DNA of 64,000 bases from Alnus glutinosa (taxonomy: Eukaryota; Streptophyta; Magnoliopsida; Fagales; Betulaceae). The translations under genes and the position numbers were made by a program. The notes beneath the pieces were generated by a model. It saw only the letters and a list, made by a program, of their open reading frames with translations, was not told where the DNA came from and did no database searches. Each line of letters begins with the position of its first letter. Within the stretch, counting starts at the first letter, position 1. The stretch spans positions 12,324,654 to 12,388,653 of the forward strand of contig NC_084886.1 in NCBI RefSeq assembly GCF_958979055.1, written 5' to 3'. Positions 18,018 to 28,662 of the stretch are shown piece by piece.

Positions 18018-19751
18018 ACGAAAAACAGCTTTCTGTCTCTCATTATGATGTCTTCCTGCATTAATGCATGGATTTAGGTTTTTCTAGGTTCTAGCTCTTT
18101 CCCAATTCTGGGACAAGCAAAATTGTAATAAAGCCTTTTGTGGCTTAGTAATAATGCAAAACAAACTTATTTTGTTTGACCACCTTCATTCTCTAACTGC
18201 AAATGCTATATTATTTCCTTCTATATATAATGTGGCAAATGATAAATGCTAGAAATGCTACATTTTAAAAACCAACTAGACAGCGACAGAATTAAGAAAC
18301 AGATACATGCAAAACATCAAAGGAAACAAGAGGAATAACAAAGTTTTGGTGGGGAAGAGTAGACCATGAAATATTCCTCAGCTAGGTTGCATCCCTTCTT
18401 AGCTAAAGCATCAGCACGCTTGGTAATATGCCTGAATGAGTGCTTGATTCTCTTATGTTAAACCTGCATACTCTTTAAAAGTAAAATTACTCCCGAGTGC
18501 AGCTGATTCCAAAAAAAATTATCCACTATAGAAAAACCAAATTACATATAGTATTTACTTAAGAAGCATTTATAGTGAAACCTTATGCGTACAGCAATAA
18601 ATGACCCATTTGTCTTTTTATCGCAATAGCTTTAGAAGTTTGGCCATTCTTCTATCAAGCTTTCTCTGCAACCCGAAACTTCAATGGCTAAAGGTTTGAT
18701 TTGTGTGGTTTAATGAAGTCTAAGAGAGAGGTTAGAGAACAAAGGTGTAAGAACCAAAAAGCTTTCTACAAGAACAAAATAATGGCTTTAGGGTCTATTG
18801 AAAATCATGCCTTATGATCGTTACATAGGCCTTGGAAAAAATAAAGGTTTGAGGTGTAATTAAGTCGGTTTAAGAAAAATATTGTCCAAAGAGGCAACGT
18901 TTGAACAAGAGTAAGTCGCGTACGAACGCGTGTTAATTAGGATTTCACCATTTATCGCATGCGGCATTCGAATGGAGTAGAAATGTCATTGCGATAGAGT
19001 GTCTCGAATCTAGCTTGATGACCTTTGCGTTCGAACCCCCATCGAACGATCTTGTAAAATACTTCTGTTCGAACTACTTGCGAACATTGCTTTCCGTGGT
19101 AGCTTGTAAAACAAATTGATTCAACCTTATCGCCCTTCTGATCGACCCTTTCTAGAGCTTAAAATTTTACTTCATGAAGTCTTTCGTTACAACAATTTGC
19201 AATCGGCACTGCGATAGGTCCATTTTTGAATTCAGTTCTTAAAATTCTTGAATATCTCGTTCGAATGCCTTCTAAATGGTCTTGCGACTAACATCTTGTG
19301 TTCTTCAATTTTAATTATGTTTTGAACCTCAACTTAACCACTAAACCTAGGCTTACAATCCAACAGGTTTTGATATTGAATTTTCCAATAATATATAACT
19401 TACGTAGAAAGATTGTAGGGTACTTAACAGGCTTTCCAAGCCCATAAAGCAAAAATAGAAGTAACATGGGTGGAGGTTAAATCTGACGTTAAAATATAAA
19501 TATGAGATAATTTCTTTTTAAAAGAGTTTATAAATAATTAGTACGTTTGGTTTGCTTCTTTATAAAAGAAAGTACTTGAGTTTCAAAAGTGACAAAATTA
19601 ATTTTTGTACTTGGCAAATTTCTTAATTTGATATTTCCTTCCATCTAAAAATCCTAACGGAATTTTTTTCCATAGGACCATTAGGTATAAAAAGCTGTGT
19701 AACCAATAAAATGTTGTCGTGTACAAAATTCCATCTGAGCTTGACACCTAA
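18018..19751. other. intergenic DNA with a LINE RNase H remnant
   Basis: On the minus strand at about 18480-18330, a translated fragment includes HITKRADALAKKGCNLAEE. This resembles the end of the RNase H-like domain of plant LINEs (ADALAK motif). From 18600 to 19750 the DNA has repeated GTTCGAA/ATCGAAC-type motifs but no recognisable gene. Confidence 0.45.
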
Positions 19752-20072
19752 TGTTAGAAATAATCAATGTTTTTAACCTGTCTTACTTCATAGCATGCGA
19801 ATAAACAAAATATAAGCATACCTTTATTGTTTGATGATAAGTTTTCCATCTTTGATTTTGCGACCGTCGTCCTGTTTATAGTGTGTGTGGAGGAATCTAG
19901 TCTCTCAACCTTAATTTTCAGATGACCTAATGAAATCTAATGGGTCAACTCCATTTATTTATAGGGTGAGAGTACATGGCTTCCTCAAGTGCTTACATAA
20001 TTGGTCCAGTCCATTATAGACCCAAAATAAAAAAGGACTATGCTAATCCACCCAACAGGATTAAATACAACA
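19752..20072 (-). repeat. left (3') LTR of the copia element
   Basis: Begins TGTTAGAAATAATC and ends TAAATACAACA on the plus strand. The polypurine tract of the element follows immediately inside. Confidence 0.9.
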
Positions 20073-23000
20073 ATCTCCCACTTGGACAACATAAGTCACT
20101 TAGACACAAAACAAACGCAAATATGCATTTCAAAACACCGTCTAATCCAAAAGTGTTTACAAGTGACAAGTTATAATACATCGAGAGGATGCATAACATA
20201 CAACAAGTACTTAAAATCACATGATTAAGACATAAAATGCAAGTATAAAAATCAAATAGCACAATAGTGATCACTACATATTCATATGAAGCCAATCGAG
20301 ACTCGTATACAATGTCTTGTAGCACAACACCAATGTCATAGTTCATACAAATGCGCGCAGAACAATACATGACAACACAAAATGAGTACTCACAAACCAC
20401 AAAACGCACATAACTCCCACTAACTCAATAGAACAGAAGATTCTAATAAACCCATATGAGTTACATGCTCCTCAAACACTCTAGGAGACAATCCTTAGTT
20501 AGCAGATCCGCTAACATATGTTCTGTGGGAGTATGCACAACACATATGTGAGACTCAGCTACTTTCTCTCTAACAAACAAATGTCAATATGTTCAAATTG
20601 CGAAGAGCTTTCAGTGTTCCGAGAGAAAGAAACAACTGTAGAATTATCACAAAAATATCTTTAGCGGCTTCGCAATAGTATCCATAATAACCAGCCCTGA
20701 GATAAAATTTCGCAGCCACATAACCTGACATGAAGCTTGGTAACAAGCTATATACTCTACCTCCATAGTTGAGGAAGCTGTAAGCGTCTGTTTGACAATT
20801 TCCACAAAACAACTCCTCCTGCCATCATAAAAGTATATCTAGAAGTGGATCTCCTATCATCATAAAAGCCTCATCGGAATATCCCATTGCATTAAGAATA
20901 TCGAATCGTCGATATGTCAGCATAAAATCTTTAATTAGTGCCCTTCAAGTATCTCAGTACTTTCTTTGCATTTGTCCAGTGACTTAAACCTGGATCACTC
21001 AAGTATCTCCCAAGTACACCTATAGCATAAGTAATATTAGGTCGTGTACACACTTGAGCATACATTAAAACTGCCCACAACTGATGCATATGGAATTGCT
21101 TGCATTTGAGTCATTTCATTATCACTCTGGAGACATTGAGACTTTGAAAATACATTACTTCTCACAATTGGTGCCTTTTTAGGAGAGTAGGACTGCATAT
21201 GAAACTTACTCAAAACTTAGTCAATAAAGATTTTCTGAGACAGCTCAAGAACACCATTATTTCTGTCACGAAGAATCTGTATACCTGATACATAAGAGGC
21301 CTTATCAAGGTCTTTCATATCAAAATGGGAAGACAACACACACTTAGTTTCAAACAGGAGCTCATTATCATTTGCTGCAAGTAATATATCATCCACATAA
21401 AACACAAGAAAAATATATCTGCTCCCACTGACCTTTAAATATATATACATTGTTCAACAACATTTTCCTTGAAACCACAAGAGGTTACACTTCCATCAAA
21501 TTTCAAATACCACTACCTTGAAACTTGTTTAATCTCATAAATTAACCTTTCAATTCTTGACCTAGAAATATGGTCCAAACGTCTGTACCACAACATAGAG
21601 AAAATGTCAATGTTCCTACTACACTAGGAAACAACCACATCATTCACAAAATAAGTACTAGAAGAGAAATGAGATAAAGAATGTATCAAGTCAATCATGT
21701 ATAACCCACTACACAATATGCTAGAACCAACCACAACAAAATTATTATAAATGATAACCATTCAATTTCCAATCTCAAAAAAATGTATCCATATTTGTCC
21801 AAAATAGAAATAGAGATAAGGTTCATTCTAATAAAAGATACAAAAGCAGTTCATTTTAGATCCAAAAATGCCCAGAGGCGAGAACAAGCTTTGCGATGCC
21901 AATATATTCAACTTCAACCTCCATGCCGTTTCCCATGTTCACCTTCAACTCCTCATTACTCGGCTTTCTGGTGCTTTGTAATTCATTTCTTTTCTAACCA
22001 AGCCGTATATTTCTTGCAATTTGTCTTCTTGTGCCCATACACATGACAAAAGTTACATTTTCCTTTGAATTCTTCTATCTTAGGCTCCAAAGAGACACCT
22101 ATGCTAGTTTGTTGAGAAAACTTTATAAATTTCTTACTTTATGTGTTTCGTTGCCACTATTGTTGTCCTTATAAAATTTTCTCTTAAAATGTCCACTATC
22201 ATTTGTTATCATAAAAATAACATGAGATTTTTCCTTTTTTATCACCTCTTCTTCTTGAGTGACTATAGCAGTCATTTCACTCAAGCTACACTCATCTCTC
22301 TAAGCATTGTAGGCGGTTTTAAGGGCATCAAATTGAGATGGTAACACCATCATAAGTGGTAGTGGTAAGTAATTTCATGAAAGTTCCCTTCTCTGCTCTG
22401 TCGAACTTAGTAAACTTATCCCCAACAGCAGCCAAAAAATTCTTAACACTATCAGTACAAGTAATACTTTGCCTAATAGACTTGTCAATAGTGTACTTCA
22501 TGATTATAAGACAAGTCCTATTGGAATGCCCCTATCGTTCATAGTAGGTCTTTTCTTCAGCAGAACTTTTCTCAGTAAGTGTAGTAGGTGCCTCAACCCT
22601 CAAAGCCAAATCAAGATTCATGATAGCTAAATTGATAGTGAGAGACTCATACCAATCTTCATAATTAGTCCCCGTCATAGTTTTGATGGAAGATAATGAG
22701 AGGGACAAACCTTGATTTCTCAAAACTGAGAACATCACAAGACTTTATTATACATGTAAAAAACAAAAACATGCACTCATATAGTCATCATATTTTTCAT
22801 GCTAGAGTCACATGCACAATAGACTCTTGTGCAAATTGTTTTTCTTAACATTTTATATTAGAGTTCTACACACAATGAATTTATACACATGATAAAGCAA
22901 AATAATCAAACACAACGACTTGAGATGACCCGCTATCGAGAGGATAAGACTTAGTCATCAAGTGCAAAGTATTTAATAATTTCTTTACCGTCCTATTCAT

Positions 23001-23389
23001 TCTACCAAAACCCTGATTTACCGATAGGGCAAATTAGTTATTCATATGGACTTTAGTAAAATTGTGGTTCACAAAATAATCACCCCAATTAATTTATCAT
23101 GATTAGTCCCACAATAGGTGAGTATATAATCAATAAAACGGCTCAACGATTTATCATTATTAGTCTCATGATAGGTGAGTTTATATATAATCAATCCAAA
23201 CCATTGGTCATATACATGAGAGCATAGTCCATATTGCACTAAAATTCCAATGAAAGTCAAACAAAACCTAGTTATTTGTCATGATTAGTAAATGATAGGC
23301 GGGTACATAACTGATCAAAACACTAAAATTATTCATAAACCCAAAAAAACCATTACAGTTTTGATGTACAATAATCCTTCATTGCAGTA

Positions 23390-23667
23390 AAGATTTTTAA
23401 GAGTGTTGCAAGCAAAACAAAATTAATTAAATAAAAAATGAAGAAATAAAAACAATTATTCACTTTTGGGATTTTAACCAACTTTGGGAAATAAGGCAAG
23501 TCATATAAAAATTTGCTCATAAAAGAAATATCTCATTTTTTTCCTTTTTATTTATTTATTTATTATTATTATAAGTCATGAGCAATATAGATCTATATAT
23601 ATTGTTTTTATTTCTTCATTTTTTATTTAATTAATTTTGTTTTGCTTGCAACACTCTTAAAAATCTT
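23390..23667. repeat. perfect 67-bp inverted repeat with a 144-bp spacer
   Basis: Arms at 23390-23456 and 23601-23667 are exact reverse complements; both contain GAGTGTTGCAAGCAAAAC or its inverse. They lie in the copia leader between the primer-binding site and gag, beside a later non-LTR insertion. In an element with about 10% LTR divergence, zero mismatches imply a recent inversion-duplication or gene conversion. Confidence 0.9.
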
Positions 23668-23710
23668 CGGTTTTTCTATATTGTTGTATATATAGATTAT
23701 ATATATAGAT

Positions 23711-24752
23711 GAAATCTAATATTTTTCTCCAGAGGAAAAACCGAAGAAGGAAAAGCTTTGCGTTTGCTTGGTTTTCGCTCGGGGGTGGGGGCGGGGGGTG
23801 GGGCGGGGGGGAGCTTCACGCCTTCCCCTCCGGGTGCTGGTGTCTCCCCTTAGCCTTTATGGTTATGGTGGTTTTTTTGTTCCTCCTTGACTTGTTTTCA
23901 GGGGTGGATGGTCCGTTTCTTCAAGCTATAGGGCTGTTGGAAGTTTGTTTCTTCACGGTTGTTTTGAACCGGTGGAGGTTTTTTTGGTTTGTTGGTTCTT
24001 TGTTTTTCTGTTGTTCTTTGGTGCAAGTAGAGGTTTCAGGTGCTGGGGTTTTCCGGTGAGCTCCGTGAAGAGGATGGCGTGTGTTGTGTGTTTTTGGAAG
24101 ATTTGTTTGGATCGAAATTTTCTGATCTAGATTTACGCTTCTCTCTCCATGATTGCGCAACACTGACCTCATGTTTGGGTTCCCCGGCGTTCTCCGAGTC
24201 CCTCGACGTTCGGCGTGTTCTCCACCGCCTCCTCCTCACCGGCGTGTGGCAATCACGCGCCAGAGACCTTCCTGGCATGTGATGGCTACGTGCTACTCTC
24301 CCAGCTTCCTTTCCCTCGTCGGATGGCGGTTCTCGGAAGATCGCTCCATCACTTCATTGAGCATCTGTTTGGGTTGTATTGGTTTTTGGTTTTCTTAGTT
24401 GCAGTGGTCCGGCCATCTTCGTTTGTGGGGGTGTTTGTCGGTTGCTGTATTTTTTAGTTAGATTTGCAAGCTACCTGTTAGATGCTTGGATTTTATTGGA
24501 GTTTTTCGTTTTTTAGAGTAGATCAACCATCTTTTTTTAGTAGTGGTGCTTATTTGGTTGGGGTGGCTTCCAATGTATGATCTTGTAATCTTTGGATGTT
24601 TTTTAGGTAGTTTGCTCCCAAATCAGAACTTAATTCTGATTTTCTGTTTAGGGAATCTTGGTATTCCTTAACATTGTAATGGAACCTTTGGGTCTTTGGT
24701 TTGTTTTAATGAAAGTAGTACCCTTTTATCAAAAAAAAAAGAAAAAAAAAAA
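23711..24752 (+). mobile_element. non-LTR retroposon nested in the copia element
   Basis: A 16-bp target duplication GATTATATATATAGAT flanks it exactly (23695-23710 and 24753-24768). It ends in an A-rich tail (24731-24752) after TGAAAGTAGTACCCTTTTATC, similar to the LINE 3' ends elsewhere in this window. It contains no reverse transcriptase. Its GC-rich centre (24030-24300) has short open frames on both strands that match nothing I know. It is either a strongly deleted LINE or a non-autonomous derivative. Confidence 0.8.
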
Positions 24753-25074
24753 GATTATATATATAGATATATATCTCATGTACAAAATATGAAATAGAAA
24801 ATTCCAAGTAAAAGCAGCGGGTGGCATGAAACAGACAAAGCCACCATAAAATTCAATGAAATCCCACCAAATAACAAAAGAAAAAAAAAACAAAAAACAA
24901 AAATCAAAACCTCTCATTGCAGTTGGCACACATATTGTTAAAGTAAAAGCAAACAAACCCAATGCATTTGCCCACCGAAGTGCAATCAAACCCACTCTCC
25001 ACAATTGCCGTGTATGAACGTTCACGGTGCTGTAGTGAACATTTATACACAGCGGATCGAGCGAACAGATCGAC

Positions 25075-25087
25075 TCTGATACCAATT
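25075..25087 (-). other. primer-binding site of the copia element
   Basis: The minus strand reads TGGTATCAGAGTC directly inside the 5' LTR. This is the standard plant copia site for initiator tRNA-Met. Confidence 0.85.
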
Positions 25088-25404
25088 GTTAGAAATAATC
25101 AATGTTAATCTGTCTTACTTTATAGCACGTGAATAAACAAAATATAAGCGTACCTTCATTGTTTGATAATGAGTTTTCTATATCTGATTTTGCAGTTATC
25201 GTTTTGTTTATAATGTGTGTGGAGGAGTCTAGTCTCTCAACCCTAATTTTCAGATGACCTAATGAAGTTTAATGGGCCAACTCCATTTATTTATAGGGTG
25301 AGAGTACATGGCTTCCTCAAGTGCTTACATAATTGATCCAGCCCATTATGAACCTAAAATAAAAGGAGACTATGCTAGTCCACCTAACTGGAGTAAATAC
25401 AACA
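25088..25404 (-). repeat. right (5') LTR of the copia element
   Basis: Shares ends and most of its length with 19752-20072; about 317 bp. Confidence 0.9.
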
Positions 25405-25409
25405 CCTAA

Positions 25410-26595
25410 TTCTTAAAATAACAAAAAGACAAATGAAAACTAATAATTTTTTTTAAAAAGCTTGAAAAAAAAAATTGTGGCAAAGAGGATGACTCTCCAT
25501 TTTTTGTTTACGTGCGGTGGCCCCCACCTGGAGGGGAGAAGGGGTCCAACCACCATTGAAGGAGGTTTTAGGGGTGGCCAAATCACTCCATAACTTGGGG
25601 TAGTGGCACAGCCACCTCTTTAAAGAGTTTTCGGGGGTGACATGAGTGATTTAGCCACTCCTTACAGGGTTGTAGGCGTCATCGCAAAAACTCTTTAAAA
25701 TAGTGGTCCAACCATGTTCTAAAATGCATTTAGAGGTGGTTAGAACCTCCCACCTCCGGGTGAAGGGTGGTTTAGCCACCTCTGAGTGGCGGAAAGGAAA
25801 AAGCATTCCCTTCACAACTTTATTTTATTTTATGTCAAGTATTTTTTAGTTTTATTTTTTATATTTACTTTTTCATTATTTTAAAGTTTTTGGGTTTGGT
25901 GTCAAGTTGGATGACATTTCGTATATGTGACAATATGTTATCGGTCTTATTACTTATATGAGTTCTTATACACGCAACAAAAATACAAATAACTTTCATA
26001 TGGACTCGCCATAAATCCATTTATTTGTGCCCTCTAATAGCAATAGACAACATTAACTTGGAACCCCAAAACAATTTAAGACGAAAACACTGTATTACAC
26101 GTATAATCACCCAAAAGAACAAGAGATTTGAAAACCATCTTCCAGAGAACACCACCCACCACTTCCGTTCGTATGCCCTAAGCAACTCCGCCCAAAAAAG
26201 TTCATTTTCACTTCCTTGAGCAGCCATGGGAAAAAATTAACAAGGCCCGGCCCATATACTAAAAACTTTTCTTGGTAAACAATCACCCATAGAGGCAGAA
26301 AACTCATTCAATTTCACATATTAAACCATACGTGCCCAAGCCTTTCCAAATAGCAGTCCAAACTAAACACACCCGAATTCAAAGAACAATATTGCGAGGG
26401 ATCATTATTCAATTGAACTCTTTCTGAGGTAATCCAGTGTAGGAGGTTTTCGTTTTTACCGTAGATAGTGCACACGGGTGGACTTGGTTCTCGTGAAGCT
26501 TTCCACTTCAATGAATTTGATCAACCGATTACCGAAAATTCAGTCACCCAATGCCCATTTCAAAGGACGAAATACACGCTCTGTACCTTCAATCA
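25410..26595. other. intergenic DNA with a GGTGGC-rich remnant
   Basis: 25490-25790 carries repeated GGTGGTT..AACC / GGTGGCC..CCACC motifs, resembling the core of the fold-back element at 59986-61362 but far more decayed. A block at 26130-26220 recurs in diverged form at 27715-27790, bracketing the second KIN-type gene. No gene is supported. Confidence 0.45.
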
Positions 26596-26669
26596 ACCGA
26601 CACGTGTGATACCAGAATGGATGACTTCCACGTGTCACTCCTCCAAGGACCCCTGGGGTGCTATAAATA
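26595..26669 (+). promoter_or_regulatory. promoter of the second KIN-type gene
   Basis: CACGTG at 26601 and 26629 and TATAAATA at 26662-26669. The position of the third G-box of copy A reads CACGGG here (about 26472), so that site has been lost. Confidence 0.75.
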
Positions 26670-26771
26670 CTTTAAACAAACAACATAGATTGACATTGAG
26701 ATCGATCAAGAGAAAAGCTTTGTTATACATATATACGTAGTTCGGGTATTGTACTACATTTCTGAGCAAAG

Positions 26772-27290
26772 ATGTCGAACACGCCTCAAGTCCAGGTAGG
26801 AAATTAAGATTTTTCAATCTACTTCTAACCAATTTAGCACTGTGTTTACTAAATATTTGTTGGGTGAGTACAGGGCAAGGGTGAGGAGTTGATGCAATCC
26901 ACAAAGGATACAGCCAATGCAGCCCAAAACAGGACAGCTGATGCAACTCAATCAGCTAAAAACATGACATGTGATGCTACTCAATCAGCTAACGAGTCTG
27001 CCCAACAAGGGAAGGAACAAAGTGCCGGTTTCATCCAGCAGGTTGTCTATTTTTCTCCCTTTAGATCGATGCTAATGTGATGGGTGTGTCTGTACATTTA
27101 TTTATGTTTTATTTTGGCTTCCAAAATACTTGTGGAGGGGATATTTCATTTTGTATGCCTTTTGGTTAGGAGCTTCAGCAATCACAGTGCAATATTTGTC
27201 TTGTTACAGAAAGGAGAACAGGTGAGGAACTTGGCTCAGGGCGCTGTGGGCAATGTGAAGAACACACTTGGAATGGGTGACAAGAAATGA
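26772..27290 (+). CDS. small KIN-type / LEA-like stress protein, copy B
   Basis: Exons 26772-26795, 26874-27041 and 27210-27290 join to 90 residues. The product parallels copy A (17503-18017): MSNTPQVQ, then GKGEELMQSTKD, 11-residue repeats such as KNMTCDATQSA, then the ending AQGAVGNVKNTLGMGDKK. It has one 11-residue unit fewer and one residue fewer in exon 1. Splice sites, both intron positions and the 3' untranslated sequence are conserved with copy A, so this is a tandem duplicate now separated by a copia element. Nothing indicates loss of function. The family role (cold/ABA-induced hydrophilic protein) is known only in outline. Confidence 0.88.
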
Positions 27291-27990
27291 AAGAAAAACA
27301 GCTCTCTGTCTCTCATTATGATGTCGTCCTGCATTTATGGATTTAGTTTTTTCTAGGTTTTTGCTCTCTCCCAATTCTGGGACAAGCAAAATTGTAATAA
27401 AGCCTACTGTGGCTTAGCAATAATGCAAAACAAACTGATTTTGTTTCACCTTCTTCAATATCATTCTCTAAATGCATAGCCAATTGGCCTATGCAAAACC
27501 AATTTGTTCGATCGGCATATCCAAATGCTATATTATTTCGTTCTATTTTTAATGTGACAAATGAGAAATGTTAGATAATTCTATTTAATATTCATCTAAC
27601 AATGATATTATTAAATTTCTTTTCAATTAACAAGGATTAATCCGATGTTAATTGAAAGGGTCACGTCAATATTATTCATTACCTAAAAATTAAGAGATCT
27701 GAAACTTAGCTTCAAGAGAACACTACGTATCGCATCCGTTCCTCCACCTTATGCAACTCCACCCAAAAAAAAGTTAATTTTCACCACACTCACAACTAGA
27801 TCATCGAAACTAGTGCATTGAAATTTTTAAAAATTTATAATCTAATCATTTTGTTAATATTTTCTGTTAAATTTTAACATATGGGTGAAAAATTTTAAAA
27901 ATAGTATTATTTTTTTTTAAAAGGTTAATAATTTAAAGTTAATTTTGTAATTTAATGAGTTTTTAAATTTTAGTAGAGAAATTGCAAAAA
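27291..27990. other. 3' flank of KIN-type copy B and AT-rich DNA
   Basis: The first 150 bases match the 3' region of copy A, including the GGACAAGCAAAATTGTAATAAAGCC stretch that ends in a likely AATAAA polyadenylation signal. After that it is AT-rich with no gene. Confidence 0.5.
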
Positions 27991-27994
27991 GGAC

Positions 27995-28135
27995 GAAACT
28001 TCGTGAAGTTAAGCGCAGTTTCCAAATGAATATTATTTTCAAAAGAGAATGCACCAATCCAGTCAGATTTCGGCCACCCATAACCGTCAGCAGCCACGTA
28101 ACGTCACAGAATCTAGAACGACCGTTGGCCACGTG
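27995..28135 (+). promoter_or_regulatory. HIL1 promoter: perfect heat-shock element and G-box
   Basis: GAAACTTCGTGAA at 27995-28007 fits GAAnnTTCnnGAA exactly, the three-unit binding site of heat-shock factors. It sits inside the palindrome AACTTCGTGAAGTT. A CACGTG lies at 28130-28135. The element is 278 bp before the ATG of a gene whose Arabidopsis counterpart is named for heat induction. Use in vivo is inferred. Confidence 0.7.
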
Positions 28136-28284
28136 GCTCTACGTCCTTCTCTGCGTTTCCTCTCCACTTACGTGGAAGTACACGATAAGCACACCATCTC
28201 CACACACAATTACGCAACTACCACTTCCGACATACACACTTCATTAAGCTCACCCATTCCCCACTGTCACTCGTTGTCTCGGCC

Positions 28285-28621
28285 ATGGCCACGCACCACC
28301 AATTCCATCACTGCCTCGCCTCCATCTCCCCCAAGCTCCCCTATCTCCGAAACCCTAGCTTCTCTCGTCAGTTCCCTGCATCGTTTCCCGGGAAAGTGAG
28401 GGTTTTCACTTTCCGGGAAAAGTTCGAAGGCAGAGGGGGAGTGTACTCCGTTTGTTGTTTCTGTAAAACCGGGTCAGAAATCGAAAGGGTTTCGGTTCAG
28501 GAGGAGGAGAATGAGCGGCCTCTGTTCGATATCAATCTCGGTGTCATTCTTGCTGGTTTCGCATTCGAAGCGTATACAAGCCCCCCTGTAAATGATTCTT
28601 AAACTGCTTTCTTTCTTTCTT

Positions 28622-28662
<41 letters not shown>

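Larger units (their letters stand above)
19752..25404 (-). mobile_element. Ty1/copia LTR retrotransposon, degenerate, with both LTRs
   Basis: The left and right LTRs (about 321 and 317 bp, TG...CA) are flanked by the 5-bp target duplication CCTAA at 19747-19751 and 25405-25409. Next to the right (5') LTR the minus strand reads TGGTATCAGAGTC, the primer-binding site complementary to initiator tRNA-Met. Next to the left LTR it reads AAGTGGGAGA, a polypurine tract. Coding remnants on the minus strand include a gag-like start (22738-22532; TGTNYEDWYESLT) and reverse transcriptase (21450-21217; FLVFYVDDILLA). LTRs differ at roughly one base in ten, and the frames are broken, so it is an old, inactive copy. 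Confidence 0.9.

Noticed and set aside
24036..24457. Several open frames of about 80 codons on both strands in the GC-rich centre of the nested retroposon
   Set aside because: No recognisable domain, and they lie wholly within a bounded 16-bp-flanked insertion, so an independent gene is not supported.
26021..26511. Minus-strand open frames as a possible gene upstream of KIN-type copy B
   Set aside because: Frames are short and broken and no domain was recognised; part of the block is repeated after the gene, which suggests repeat DNA.
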